The translations under genes were made by a program, and so were the position numbers. A stretch of 64,000 nucleotides of DNA from Phellopilus nigrolimitatus (taxonomy: Eukaryota > Basidiomycota > Agaricomycetes > Hymenochaetales > Hymenochaetaceae), in assembly GCA_021029095.1 (NCBI GenBank), contig JAJOHG010000004.1, forward strand, positions 620,001 through 684,000, written 5' to 3'. Numbering within the stretch: the stretch's first letter is position 1; the number at the start of each line of letters is the position of its first letter. Under the pieces are notes generated by a model. It was not told the DNA's origin and did not search any database. It was given only the letters and a program-made list of their open reading frames with translations. Shown piece after piece: positions 12,939 through 24,239 of the stretch.

Positions 12939-13323
12939 TTACTACTCACGCTTTCTTCTTGACACCATTCCTGTATTTCTAGCTCACGGTACGCCCAATG
13001 ATGTATTTTCTTGTTGTACACGAAATCCGTCTACTTCCCATTATCTTTGCCCATGTTTCATTGTTCGTCCATACCGTGCTTCCCCTCGTCTCCGTCACCG
13101 TATTGAACGCCGCGCAGTACAACGCCAAGTCACATCTTGACACTGCTCCGTGGATTTTACTTGCTGCGATCTTTGCCATCACTGTTAACTGCGAGCGCTG
13201 ATGCTGCTGCTCTTGTGTACACCGCCTGTGCTGCGCATCCTACTATAAATTTGCGCTCGACATCGCCAGATTACTTTACATTCTCTTTTACTTTTTTCTC
13301 GCGCTCACGAAGAATCAGCCAAA
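12939..13323. promoter_or_regulatory. upstream region of actin
   Basis: About 385 bp between the membrane-protein gene and the actin ATG. A TATAAAT box at 13244-13250 lies 74 nt before the ATG and is followed by a pyrimidine-rich tract (about 13275-13312), the arrangement common at strongly expressed fungal genes. Nothing else is evident. Confidence 0.6.
13244..13250 (+). promoter_or_regulatory. TATA box of the actin gene
   Basis: TATAAAT, 74 nt upstream of the actin start codon, with a CT-rich stretch between it and the ATG that probably holds the transcription start. Confidence 0.55.
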
Positions 13324-14777
<1,454 letters not shown>

Positions 14778-15112
14778 GCGGCCGTTTTGATGGTTGCGGG
14801 TATGGAAGGATTGGAGCGAAGAAAACTGAAACGTTGTTTTTGTTTTCTCATTCTATTAGAATCCGATTCGACGGTCGTCGCGCTGAGGCCTTCCTGGTAT
14901 TGCTGTCTGCTTATTTTCACACTACATTACGACTTTTGAACGAACTACCTATCTTTAGCCCAGGTAAACACTGATATCTGCGGAGAGTGTTTTATGAGAC
15001 GGCTGAGCATTACTGTTTCGGCTCGAACGAAACGTTTCTCAGCAACAGCGGAGTGCGGTCCGAGACAGCGAGGCTAGTGGGTGCGACAGCTCAAGTAATA
15101 TGATCTGACAGC
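14778..15112. other. convergent 3' intergenic region
   Basis: 335 bp between the actin stop and the stop of the opposite-strand unknown gene. It should hold both 3' ends. No open frame or repeat stands out. Confidence 0.6.
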
Positions 15113-18100
15113 CTATGACTGGGACTGAGCAATGGCCGTTTTCAATTCCTCGTCCATTCCCCAGCCGGAGGCCTCCCGTTTCCCTGCGACGTTGAACACG
15201 ATCTGATAAGTGTCATCAAAAGCATGCATCAGACCCATGACGCGTAAGTCCCCGCGCTCGTTGAGGCGACGTGAGATGTCCCAGAAGCAGTAAGTCGAGG
15301 CAATCTTCAGGCTGTTTTCCTATTAAAACCGCCCCTTATAAGTATGGAGTCAACTAAGGAAGAGGAATATAATATTTGCGGACCTCAACAACTTTCCTGA
15401 ACTCTGCAAGCAGCTTTTCAATCACAGCTAAGACTACCTTTCGTGCCGTCTTCTTCGTATTGGGCATGACCACGGATTCCGTTGGGAAATTGAGGCCATA
15501 TCCTTCGTAGCCAGGCCACTAGCGAAATCGCAACAAGAATGGAATTTAGTGTAGGCATCTATGTAACCTCCCGGTCACGACCGCCGATCATTCTTAGATA
15601 ATCCTTCCCTTTTCGTAACGTAGTTAAATGCGCGCGCATCGTAATTCGAGATTCAACTTCTCTCACTCGAATTACAGGTAGGCGCCAAAACACTGTATTA
15701 CTAGGAACTTCTCTCACTCGAATTACAGATTCTTCTCCTGTCTGTTTTTAGTGTTCACACCTCTCGGTGTGTTCCACTTTTTTTTTGACACCGAGAACTT
15801 CCTGTACCGCGTGCAACCGACGGCTGCCACCGTCTGTTGTAAGTGTGCTCGAGCTCCAGGCCGACAGCGTCGTCTGGATCACCCAGGTTCTTACCAGGGT
15901 CGCGGCAAGACTCTCAGCAGTCGCCTGAGCCGCGTGCCACCCGTTTAGCCGTCATCGGCAACGCGGATCCGGCCTTCGTGCCACCCGGTGTGCTGTCACC
16001 ATCGCTCACGCTCCAGGGAAGTCGCTGCCACTTCCGAGCATCTCTGCTTCGTTCTTCCTCATCATGGCCACAAACTCTCACCGCGCGCAAGCTGCGCTCC
16101 TCCACCCGAAGATGACTCAAATCCCAATCGTGTCCGAGGGCGCATGGTCTGTCCAGCTCTACGTTGACTGGAAGAGCGCTTGCGAGGACTACCGTATCGC
16201 GGCCAGCGTTGAGGACGACGAAGAACTCATCCGCCGCGTCGCGCGCGGTCTCAAGAGCCGTGCCATCCGCAACTGGTACACCCCGCAAGCAGCGGCAATC
16301 CAAGCAATGGATTTTGACGACTTCGCAGTCCTCCTTCGCCCGATTGTCCTTGAATACGGCTGGCAATCCAGGACCAAGGCCGAGATCCTCTCCCTCCGCC
16401 AAAATGGCCGCAAGGCCAACGAGTTCTACTACGAGATCCTAGAAAGGAACGACCCGCTTGTCGGCACCACCTACGCCTTCGATAATCGCGCTATCCGTGA
16501 CCTGATGGAGGCTCACTGCGACGACGATGTCCGTAAGGAGCTCGAAGTCCCCGTCATCCACGGGATCATCGGCTTCGACAACTGGCTCCTGGCGGCCTTC
16601 GAAGCAGACGAAGCGGTGCGCCGTCGCCGGGACTCGCTCACGGCCGCCCTCCGCGCGCAAGCCAAGAAGACCCACCCCACGCCGATGGCTAGCCGCCCCG
16701 CCCTTGCGCCGCTGCAGCCTACAGCCAATGCCCCGCGTGTGCGTCCGGGCCCCCTGAAGGCCACCGACTTCGGTATGACGCTCCGCGAGGGCGCCATCCT
16801 CGCTCGCCATCAAGGCTGTTACAACTGTCGACACTACTATACAAACCACCGTGCGCCGACCTGCACTCTGCCCGCCGCGTACCACAACAAGGCCGCCATC
16901 TCCGACGCCGAAGGGGACCGAAAGCGCCCACCTGGCGTCCCGGTGCCACCTCCCCTTCGCCTCAAGACGGAAACGGTCGCAGCTGTCAGGGAAGCTGTCA
17001 GGGACTACAAGGAGGTGCCGCACCCTCAGCTGCCTGCCCACGCGCTCGCCGACTTCGCAAACCTTGCGGTCGCAGATGCTGCCAACGCGTGTGCGATGTC
17101 TTCTGACATCACCGCCGTCGCGTCGGTTGCTGTTGACATGCCTCCCTCGCAAGTATATGAGGCACCCTCGGATTCTGATGAGTCGGAGTACGTCTCTCCC
17201 TTCCAGACCCCCCATCTGACCTGGGACTGTCACCTTGACGGTGCCGAAGGCCCTGTTTCTGTCTCAGCGCTGATTGACAATGGTTCATCCCTAGTTCTGG
17301 TTGATACTACGCTCGTCGACCGCCTCAATCTTCGCCGCCGTCGCCTCCCGGAGCCCAAACACGTCTCGCTCGCAATGGGGGGGTCAGAAAAACATGCAGT
17401 TTTGACAGAATATGTACACATCGCGCCTCATTCTCTCGATTCCAGATTCGTCTCTCGTACCATTCGAGCTATTGTTGCCCCGTCACTCTGTTCCTCCATA
17501 ATCCTCGGCGGCCCCTTTCTTGCCGCGAATGCCATTGTTCTTGATCATGAGCTCCGGTCCGCGATAGCTAAGCATGCGCAGTACGATCTCCTCCATCCCC
17601 CAGCTCCCAAGGCCGCGCATCCCCCTCCGTTGCCGCCCTTGTCTCCCCGCAAGCGCGCATTAGCCACCCTAAAGAGTCAGATCGCGGCCAAGAAGAGCGT
17701 TCTCAATGAATTTTCTCAGGCATCACGCGTGCGATGTGAAACATTAGATCGCGAGCACATTTCCAGGTGGCAGCCTGATGTTGTTGCGTCAATCCGCGAC
17801 CGCCTGACCCTCATCGCCTTCCAACAGCGCCTAGTCGAAGAAGAACAGGAAATAAGGAAATCTTATTATCTCCTTTTCCCTAACGACATTCCGCACGTAG
17901 ACGACCTCCCAAATGACGTTTACCATGAGTTCACGCTCAAGGACGCCGATAAACGCATCCGTGCCCGTCAGTACACGTCGCCACGCAAATATCGAGACGC
18001 TTGGGACACCCTCCTCAAGCAGCATTTAGACGCCGGCCGGCTCCGTCCATCGAACAGTAAGCATGCTTCGCCGGCATTCTTACTCGCTAAATCAGATCCG

Positions 18101-21100
18101 CTCGCTCTCCCGCGCATGCTCTGTGACTTCCGAGAACTCAACTCCAACACCGAACCCGATAGTTACCCCCTCCCCCGGGTCGATGACATCTTAGCAGATT
18201 GCGCACGTGGCAAAATCTGGGCCAAGATCGACATGACGAATGCCTTCTTCCAGACGAAGGTTCGCCCGGATCAAATCCCCCTCACTGCCATCAACACCCC
18301 GCTCGGACTGTATGAATGGACAGTGATGCCGATGGGGTGTCGTAACGCCCCGGCGACTCATCAACGCCGCATGGAAGCCGCCCTCGCCGGCCTCATCGGC
18401 AAGATCTGCCACTGCTATCTTGACGACATCATCATCTGGTCTGATAGCCTTGACGATCACATCAAAAATGTTCGCACCGTCCTTGATGCGCTCGCCAAGG
18501 CTAAACTATATTGTTCTTCTAAAAAGACTCAACTCTTCTGCACGTCGCTCGATTTCCTCGGCCGCCGTATCTCCCAGGACGGAATCCAAGCCGACCCCAA
18601 GAAAACCGAGAAAATCGCCGCTTGGCCCCAACCCCGCTCCGCCTCCGACGTTCGCTCTTTCCTCGGCCTCGTTCGCTACATCGCTCCCTTCCTCCCCAAC
18701 CTCGCCGACTACACCTCCGTTCTCAACACTCTCACCACCAAAACCGCCGAAAAAGAATTTCCGCCCTGGACCGCCGCATCACAACACGCCTTCGACAACA
18801 TCAAGAACCTCGTCCTCTCCGCCAAAAGCCTCACAACCATCGACCACAAGAATCCGGGAAACAACAAGATCTTCCTCCACACGGACGCCAGCGACAAACG
18901 CACCGGCGCTGTGCTCTCTTTTGGCCCCACGCCAGACTCCGCGAGACCTGTTGGTTTCGACTCAACACCCCTACGCGGCCCCGAACTCAACTACCCCGTA
19001 CACGAGAAAGAACTACTCGCCATCGTCAAATCCCTCAAGAAATTCCGATCCGACTTGCTTGGCACCACCTTCACCGTCTACACCGACCACAAGACTCTTG
19101 AGCATTTCCTCACGCAAAAGGACCTGTCCCGCCGCCAAGCAAGGTGGCAAGAATTCCTTGCTCAGTACGTATTTGAGATCCGTTACATCCCGGGAGAGCT
19201 AAATGTCGTCGCCGATGGCCTGTCGCGTTTTCCTGACGAGGTAAACGCTGACCCCCCGTCGGCCCGACCAGCAGCGCTTGATTTTTCAGCCGCTGTCCTC
19301 TCAATATCCTCGGATGCGGAGCTCCTCCAAAAGATCCGCTCTGGCTACCCTGACGACGCCTTCTCCGCTCACCTCCTTGCGAACCCCACCTCCTCACTGG
19401 GAATTCGTATCGAGAACGGACTCCTCTTTCTAGGCCACCGCCTTGTTGTCCCACGCACCAAAGAACTTCGCGAGATCCTTTTTCGACTTGCTCACGACTC
19501 GCTGGGGCACTACGGGTCCGAGAAGACTTACGCTACACTGCGCTCCTCGTTCTACTGGCCGAACATGCGCACTGACCTGGAGAAATCCTACATCCCGCAA
19601 TGTGACTCCTGCCAACGCAACAAATCCGCCACCAAGAAACCTGCTGGTCCTCTCCATCCCATCGCCATCGCAAAGGAGCGTGGCGATAACGTTTTCATTG
19701 ACTTTGTCGGCCCACTGCCCCCGGATCAAGGCTATAACTACCTCTGCACTATAACCGACCAGCTTGGTGCCGACGTCCGCCTCATTCCGTGCAACTCTGA
19801 CGTCGACGCTGAATCCTTTGCTCGTCTCTTCTTCGATCACTGGTACTGTGAGAACGGACTCCCGCTCAACATCTATAGCGACCGCGACCATCTTTTTCTC
19901 TCTCGCTTCTGGAAATCCCTCCACCGTCTCTCGGGCATAAAACTCAAGATGAGCACCGCTTACCACCCGCAAACTGACGGTCTCAGTGAACGTACCAACA
20001 AGACTGTGATTCAGGCGCTCCGTTTCTATGTCTCACGGCAACAAACTGGCTGGGTCGCCGCACTTCCTCGTGTTCGCTTCGAACTAATGAACTCCGTCAA
20101 TGCGTCTACTGGGTTCTCTCCCTTTCAGCTTCGCATGGGCCGCGCACCCCGCATCATTCCCCCTCTTGTCGCCCTCGAGCCTCCCCCTGACGACCTTCCG
20201 GAAGACGCTCGTGCTCGCGACCTCTTCCAGCGTCTCTCCCTTGACTGTGCTGAAGCCCGAGACGCTCTCGTCCTCGCGAAGGTCTCTCAGGCCCGTCAGG
20301 CAGACAAGACTCGTGGTCCCGAAGACCGCTACGAAGTTGGCGATTTTGTTATGCTCTCCACCCTGCACCGGCGTCGGGACTACATGCAACACGGCGACGG
20401 ACGCGTCGCCAAGTTCATGCCACGCTGGGACGGCAAATACCGCGTCAGCCGCGCCTTCCCCGACCGTTCGGTCTACCAACTCGATCTACCCAACACCAAG
20501 AACAAATGCTTATCGTTCCACGCCTCCCAGCTCAAGCGATACATTGAAAACGACAACTCCCTCTACCCCTCTCGAGCCCTGCACCGCCCTCCACCTGTCC
20601 TTACCCCCCAGGGCTTTGAGGAATTCCAAGTTGAGCAAATCCTCGACCAGCGGCGGCGCGGTCGTGGTTTCCAATACCTCGTCCGCTGGCGCGGCGAAGG
20701 CCCCGAGGGCGACCTGTGGCTTCCCGGTCGCGAGCTTGACGACTGCGAAGCGCTGGACATCTGGCTTGGTCACCTTCGTTCTTGACGGACTCTCTTTTTG
20801 CACTGCACACTCTCGGACCCTGCCTTCAAATCCAGTAGATGACTTCCTCGTCCCCCCCCCCTTTCTCTCTTTCACAGTGGGGAGGAGTGTAACCTCCCGG
20901 TCACGACCGCCGATCATTCTTAGATAATCCTTCCCTTTTCGTAACGTAGTTAAATGCGCGCGCATCGTAATTCGAGATTCAACTTCTCTCACTCGAATTA
21001 CAGGTAGGCGCCAAAACACTGTATTACTAGGAACTTCTCTCACTCGAATTACAGATTCTTCTCCTGTCTGTTTTTAGTGTTCACACCTCTCGGTGTGTTC

Positions 21101-22441
21101 CAATCTAATGGATTTAAAAAAAAATGACACAGAAACATACGTGAAAGCCGAGCTTGATTATGCCGTGCGGGAACCCAGATGGTCCCTCTACGTCGTCGCT
21201 GATCTGCAGCATGCAACCCAGGGTGGGGTCCTGCGCGGCACCCATGTACACGAAAGGATGATGCCGGCCTTTCTGTGCACCGTATGTATCTTCGCCGGGC
21301 GCGCGGCTAAGCACGGTCTGCGGAAGGACCGTCACACTTGGGTTTTCAGGGAGCGTGATGACGCGGCGCAAGAAGCGTCCTTTCGTGAACAGGCGCACAG
21401 GCTGAGCAAAGGGCGCCGGTGGAGGAGGCTTTTTTGGCATAAACACAGAGAAAGTCTTCTTTCCAACCATGTACGTCCCAAATTCGGAGGCCCGAGCGTT
21501 TGTGTGCGAAGTCTGGTTCAGACACGAAGATGGCCCAGGAGGTGATACAGCCGAGGAAGGCAGATTCGTGCCTGGATTCTGACCAGTAGGTGCTGGCGTC
21601 GGGAGGGCCTGGGGATCCTTGATCCTTTCGTGTATAGCTACGCATCTTGGCGGGTGCGCCTTTGCCAGCCCATTGAAAACGCCTTTGAGAACTTGACCAT
21701 TTAAAGGCACGGCGTTGTATACGGGAGGTTGTCTGGCCAGCCTCTCCTCGCGGTTCATCTGGGCATCCCACTCCCTTCGTCTCAGCCGGGCATATATATG
21801 TTCTGGCATGGCAAAACCTTTCCGTGTGTCAGTATGCACGACCAATAAAAGGAAATAGAAACGGGACTCACTAAAACTGCTGAGGTGTTCGGAAGGTCGA
21901 TCAGTGAGCTCCTTCGCAGGTAAGCAGGGGTCTTCGAGATTAGGAACGGACTGGACGCCTTGGAGGTCTCATTTTATGGACCAAAGTTCAGCTTTGATTT
22001 TGCAAGAGCCTTGCAAAGCCTGTTGTATACAGAAAGGTGGTGCTGGTATCAGAGTGCGCAGTCATTCAAAGCAAAGTCCAATGAACGACGCTTATGGATC
22101 AAAGCGAGTTTCTGGCTTAGACGTCAAAGCACAGAAAAGATCGACAACAAGGACGTTAACGACGGTAGGCCATAGTCAACATTGTTCATCTTAGTCGAAT
22201 CTCTCGTGCTTTGACGACCGGTCAAGAAGAATGCAAGTTGGAGTATCAAACTGTTGAACAGCTGTAAGCGGAGTTCGTCATCGAAGCTCTTGGGCAAGAT
22301 GAAGGGGGGTGCAGCCCGTAAGATCTGTATATGTCGTCTTCTCAGTAGGAGCTTTACAAAGACCTGCTCGCCATAGGCCAGCTTGGTGAGACATCGTGTT
22401 CTGCATGAGAGAACTTCAGCAGTGAGACGTATGAGAGGCAT
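15113..22441 (-). CDS. unrecognised gene split by a retrotransposon in an intron
   Basis: The product is not recognised. Exons clearly supported are: one ending at 21141 that contains MPEHIYARLRRREWDAQ (ATG at 21809); 15518-15384 starting WPGYEGYGLNFPTE; and 15319-15113 ending ELKTAIAQSQS. The intron between 21141 and 15518 has a good GTATGT donor and CTAG acceptor, joins in phase 0 (GIIKLGFH / WPGYEG), and contains the whole Ty3-type element. Without the element and one target duplicate it would be 76 nt, a normal size here. The donor after 15384 (GTCCGC) is unusual. Upstream exons are uncertain: a frame with ATG at 22441 (MPLIRLTAEVLSC) and another near 21890-21960 (PCLPAKELTDRPSEH) are candidates, so the 5' end is tentative. 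The middle is Pro-rich; no catalytic motif was seen. Confidence 0.6.
15557..15561. repeat. target-site duplication, left copy (ATCTA)
   Basis: ATCTA directly precedes the 5' LTR and recurs at 21103-21107 directly after the 3' LTR. Five bases is the usual size for Ty3-type integrases. Confidence 0.93.
15562..15776 (+). repeat. 5' LTR
   Basis: 215 bp, TGTAACC...GTTCCA, matching the 3' LTR at every base I compared. It contains a 23-bp direct repeat (15655-15677 and 15706-15728, starting AACTTCTCTCACTCG). The end of the LTR holds TCTCGGTGT (15762-15770), which is complementary to ACACCGAGA just downstream of the LTR (15788-15796). Confidence 0.95.
16064..20785 (+). CDS. Ty3-type gag-pol polyprotein with C-terminal chromodomain
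   Basis: One 1,573-residue frame carries the whole element, as in Tf1-like elements; no gag/pol frameshift is needed. In order: an alpha-helical gag region; a variant zinc knuckle at about 251-268 (C-x2-C-x6-H-x4-C, beginning CYNCRHYYTNH); an aspartic protease at about 401 (LIDNGSS, where D-S/T-G is usual); reverse transcriptase with KIDMTNAFFQ near 720 and YLDD near 785; RNase H with LHTDASD near 938; an integrase HHCC zinc domain (HDSLGHYG...CDSCQ) near 1143-1185; a DD35E core (FIDFVGP, IYSDRD, GLSERTN) near 1210-1310; and a chromodomain from about 1520 (VEQILDQRRR...YLVRWRG...WLP). Chromodomains guide integration toward particular chromatin. All catalytic acids of RT, RNase H and integrase are present. 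Confidence 0.97.
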   Translation: MATNSHRAQAALLHPKMTQIPIVSEGAWSVQLYVDWKSACEDYRIAASVEDDEELIRRVARGLKSRAIRNWYTPQAAAIQAMDFDDFAVLLRPIVLEYGWQSRTKAEILSLRQNGRKANEFYYEILERNDPLVGTTYAFDNRAIRDLMEAHCDDDVRKELEVPVIHGIIGFDNWLLAAFEADEAVRRRRDSLTAALRAQAKKTHPTPMASRPALAPLQPTANAPRVRPGPLKATDFGMTLREGAILARHQGCYNCRHYYTNHRAPTCTLPAAYHNKAAISDAEGDRKRPPGVPVPPPLRLKTETVAAVREAVRDYKEVPHPQLPAHALADFANLAVADAANACAMSSDITAVASVAVDMPPSQVYEAPSDSDESEYVSPFQTPHLTWDCHLDGAEGPVSVSALIDNGSSLVLVDTTLVDRLNLRRRRLPEPKHVSLAMGGSEKHAVLTEYVHIAPHSLDSRFVSRTIRAIVAPSLCSSIILGGPFLAANAIVLDHELRSAIAKHAQYDLLHPPAPKAAHPPPLPPLSPRKRALATLKSQIAAKKSVLNEFSQASRVRCETLDREHISRWQPDVVASIRDRLTLIAFQQRLVEEEQEIRKSYYLLFPNDIPHVDDLPNDVYHEFTLKDADKRIRARQYTSPRKYRDAWDTLLKQHLDAGRLRPSNSKHASPAFLLAKSDPLALPRMLCDFRELNSNTEPDSYPLPRVDDILADCARGKIWAKIDMTNAFFQTKVRPDQIPLTAINTPLGLYEWTVMPMGCRNAPATHQRRMEAALAGLIGKICHCYLDDIIIWSDSLDDHIKNVRTVLDALAKAKLYCSSKKTQLFCTSLDFLGRRISQDGIQADPKKTEKIAAWPQPRSASDVRSFLGLVRYIAPFLPNLADYTSVLNTLTTKTAEKEFPPWTAASQHAFDNIKNLVLSAKSLTTIDHKNPGNNKIFLHTDASDKRTGAVLSFGPTPDSARPVGFDSTPLRGPELNYPVHEKELLAIVKSLKKFRSDLLGTTFTVYTDHKTLEHFLTQKDLSRRQARWQEFLAQYVFEIRYIPGELNVVADGLSRFPDEVNADPPSARPAALDFSAAVLSISSDAELLQKIRSGYPDDAFSAHLLANPTSSLGIRIENGLLFLGHRLVVPRTKELREILFRLAHDSLGHYGSEKTYATLRSSFYWPNMRTDLEKSYIPQCDSCQRNKSATKKPAGPLHPIAIAKERGDNVFIDFVGPLPPDQGYNYLCTITDQLGADVRLIPCNSDVDAESFARLFFDHWYCENGLPLNIYSDRDHLFLSRFWKSLHRLSGIKLKMSTAYHPQTDGLSERTNKTVIQALRFYVSRQQTGWVAALPRVRFELMNSVNASTGFSPFQLRMGRAPRIIPPLVALEPPPDDLPEDARARDLFQRLSLDCAEARDALVLAKVSQARQADKTRGPEDRYEVGDFVMLSTLHRRRDYMQHGDGRVAKFMPRWDGKYRVSRAFPDRSVYQLDLPNTKNKCLSFHASQLKRYIENDNSLYPSRALHRPPPVLTPQGFEEFQVEQILDQRRRGRGFQYLVRWRGEGPEGDLWLPGRELDDCEALDIWLGHLRS
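20879..20887 (+). other. polypurine tract of the retrotransposon
   Basis: GGGGAGGAG directly abuts the 3' LTR at 20888. This is the expected place and composition for the plus-strand DNA primer. Confidence 0.85.
20888..21102 (+). repeat. 3' LTR
   Basis: 215 bp with the same sequence as the 5' LTR, followed by the right target-site copy ATCTA (21103-21107). Confidence 0.95.
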
Positions 22442-22963
22442 TGAGAGCGACAAAGAGTTGAAAAAGACTGGCACTTTGTCGTCTCGTCACGTGAGAGGAC
22501 TCTAATACGCGTCTGTCTTCAGCGGACTTCGAATCTTGCGCACGCCTGCTCACAGTCCGAACGAATTTTCAACCTCTACACTCGCACTTTTGGTATGTCT
22601 ATAACGGCAGCGGCGCACTTCTTCGTGTCGTATGTATGCACTTTATTCAGCCTAACTGCTCCTAGCATGCTCTACATAACGTTCGAGTGCTCTCAGTGAA
22701 TCGTGTCCATGCATAAAAGGCTGACGATATACCGGACGAAAGTCCGGCTTACTATGTAAGTTGTATCTAATCGACCTTTCGCTGTCGGTAGAAGTCACAA
22801 GGCAAATCTTTTTCATCATTCGCGTACAGCGCTCGGTCCGCCAAGTTGACCCTCGGCGCATCTGTCTGATTTATACTTAAAGGTCATTCCCGAGGCTTGG
22901 CGATGCCTTCAGCCGCTAAGTCTCTGCTGGGAATCTGTCCTACTTGCAATCTCCAAATTCATC
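22442..22963. promoter_or_regulatory. divergent intergenic region upstream of the esterase
   Basis: About 520 bp between the tentative start of the minus-strand unknown gene and the esterase ATG. A TTATACTTAA string at 22871-22880, about 90 nt before the ATG, is a weak TATA-like element. A CACGTGAG string near 22487 contains an E-box. No supported gene. Confidence 0.45.
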
Positions 22964-24111
22964 ATGGGATACTCGTCTGTTTTCAATTTACTCTTTGTTT
23001 CTGGTTTGCTCGGCGGCTGTAGGGTGGGTGCTGCATCAGAACTCGGTCCGAAACCTAACCAGTTCAGGAATCTCGTAACGTTCGGAGACTCATACACGGA
23101 TACCATCTTCACTGGAGACGCCGGTGTCTCCTGGCCCGTGTACGCAGCCGACTATGGCGACTTCAGTCTTTTCCCCTTCGCTCGCTCCGGAGCAACATGC
23201 TCAAACAATCTTACGAGCAAGCCGTTCCCATCCGTCACCGAGTTCCAGCTCCCGCTATACTTCACCGAGCTGCAGACCGGTCTTCTGGACCTCAAACCGG
23301 ACGAGACGATCTACACACTGTGGATAGGGACGAACGACGTCGGCGTGAGCGCTCTGCTCACTGGCGGCCAAGCATCAGGCGTCACCGTTGTGGATACTGT
23401 CAGCTGTGCAGTGGACTGGGTGAAAAGTTTGTACGAGAAGGGGGCGCGGAATTTCCTCTTTCAGAATGTGAGCCAGGCTGCATGATTGTCGAAGAACAAA
23501 CTAGACAGAAGCCATCTTTTAATCAGATGATCCCTCTGGAAAACACGATTTTATACTCCAGTGTTACGTACCCAAATCACTATTGGACCGGCCAGCACAA
23601 CGCGACAGAATGGAGCCTCTTTATGACCGAGCTGACGACCACCGGGAACGCTCTGGCGAAGCTCATGCTGAGAGATCTCGCGTCGACCCTTTCAGGGACG
23701 CACATTGGTAAATTGTTTTTTTGCTTTGTCTTGATTAGCTGGGGCTGATATTTATCTAGGCTTATTTGACTCCCATTCGCTCTTTTCTGACATAATTGCC
23801 CACCCGGATAAATATCTGAACGGCACGGCACCTCTGAGTGTCACAACACCCATAAAATCGTGCATTTATCAGGTGAATCAGAACGTAGGCCTCGACCCAG
23901 GGAACTGCACAACAGCGAAAGGCACGGATGCCGACAGTTATCTATGGTCTGTATCCTAGTTGGTTTGCTTTCTTTTCTATGATACTGATTTATTCCCTGC
24001 CGCAGGTACGATGAGCTGCATCCCTCGGAGCAAGCAGACAGAGTAGTTGCGAGAGAGCTCACTAATGCCGTCCTGCGCAAGTCTGACAATTGGGTGACTT
24101 GGCTCAGCTGA
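22964..24111 (+). CDS. secreted GDSL esterase, CE16-like
   Basis: SGNH/GDSL hydrolase of the type classed as carbohydrate esterase family 16 in fungi (acetyl esterases acting on plant cell-wall oligosaccharides). Four exons (22964-23467, 23527-23707, 23760-23946, 24006-24111) give 325 residues. A hydrophobic signal peptide (MGYSSVFNLLFVSGLLGG, cleavage probably after about residue 25) shows it is secreted. Block I is FGDSYTDT with the Ser nucleophile, the block III region is WIGTNDVG, and block V is YDELHPS with the Asp-x-x-His pair near the C-terminus. The motif FQNMIPLENT is restored across the first intron, which confirms that splice. It stands alone beside malic enzyme. The substrate is inferred from family resemblance only. 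Confidence 0.88.
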
Positions 24112-24239
24112 TTTACTCAATAAATTGTTGAAATATGGGTATGACATAAGCGGCTCGCGTGTCGGTGGCAACGCATTTCCATTTCTATTTTGTCTCATCG
24201 CGGCTGCGGCTGACTATTTACAAATTTCCTGTCTATATG

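Larger units (their letters stand above)
15562..21102 (+). mobile_element. intact Ty3-type (chromovirus) LTR retrotransposon
   Basis: A complete 5,541-bp element with two 215-bp LTRs (15562-15776 and 20888-21102) that read as identical. Each begins TGTAACC and ends TTCCA. It is flanked by the 5-bp target duplication ATCTA (15557-15561 and 21103-21107). A polypurine tract GGGGAGGAG abuts the 3' LTR. The single 1,573-codon gag-pol frame is unbroken and ends in a chromodomain. It lies in plus orientation inside an intron of a minus-strand host gene. Identical LTRs and an open frame indicate a recent insertion that may still be able to move. It shows no sign of repeat-induced C-to-T mutation. Confidence 0.97.

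Noticed and set aside
15562..21102. Repeat-induced point mutation or decay of the retrotransposon
   Set aside because: The LTRs match base for base and the 1,573-codon frame is open with all main catalytic residues.
22044..22054. TGGTATCAGAG, identical to the start of the initiator-tRNA-Met primer site used by many LTR elements
   Set aside because: No LTR end with CA lies next to it and no gag-pol remnant follows; an 11-base match alone can be chance.
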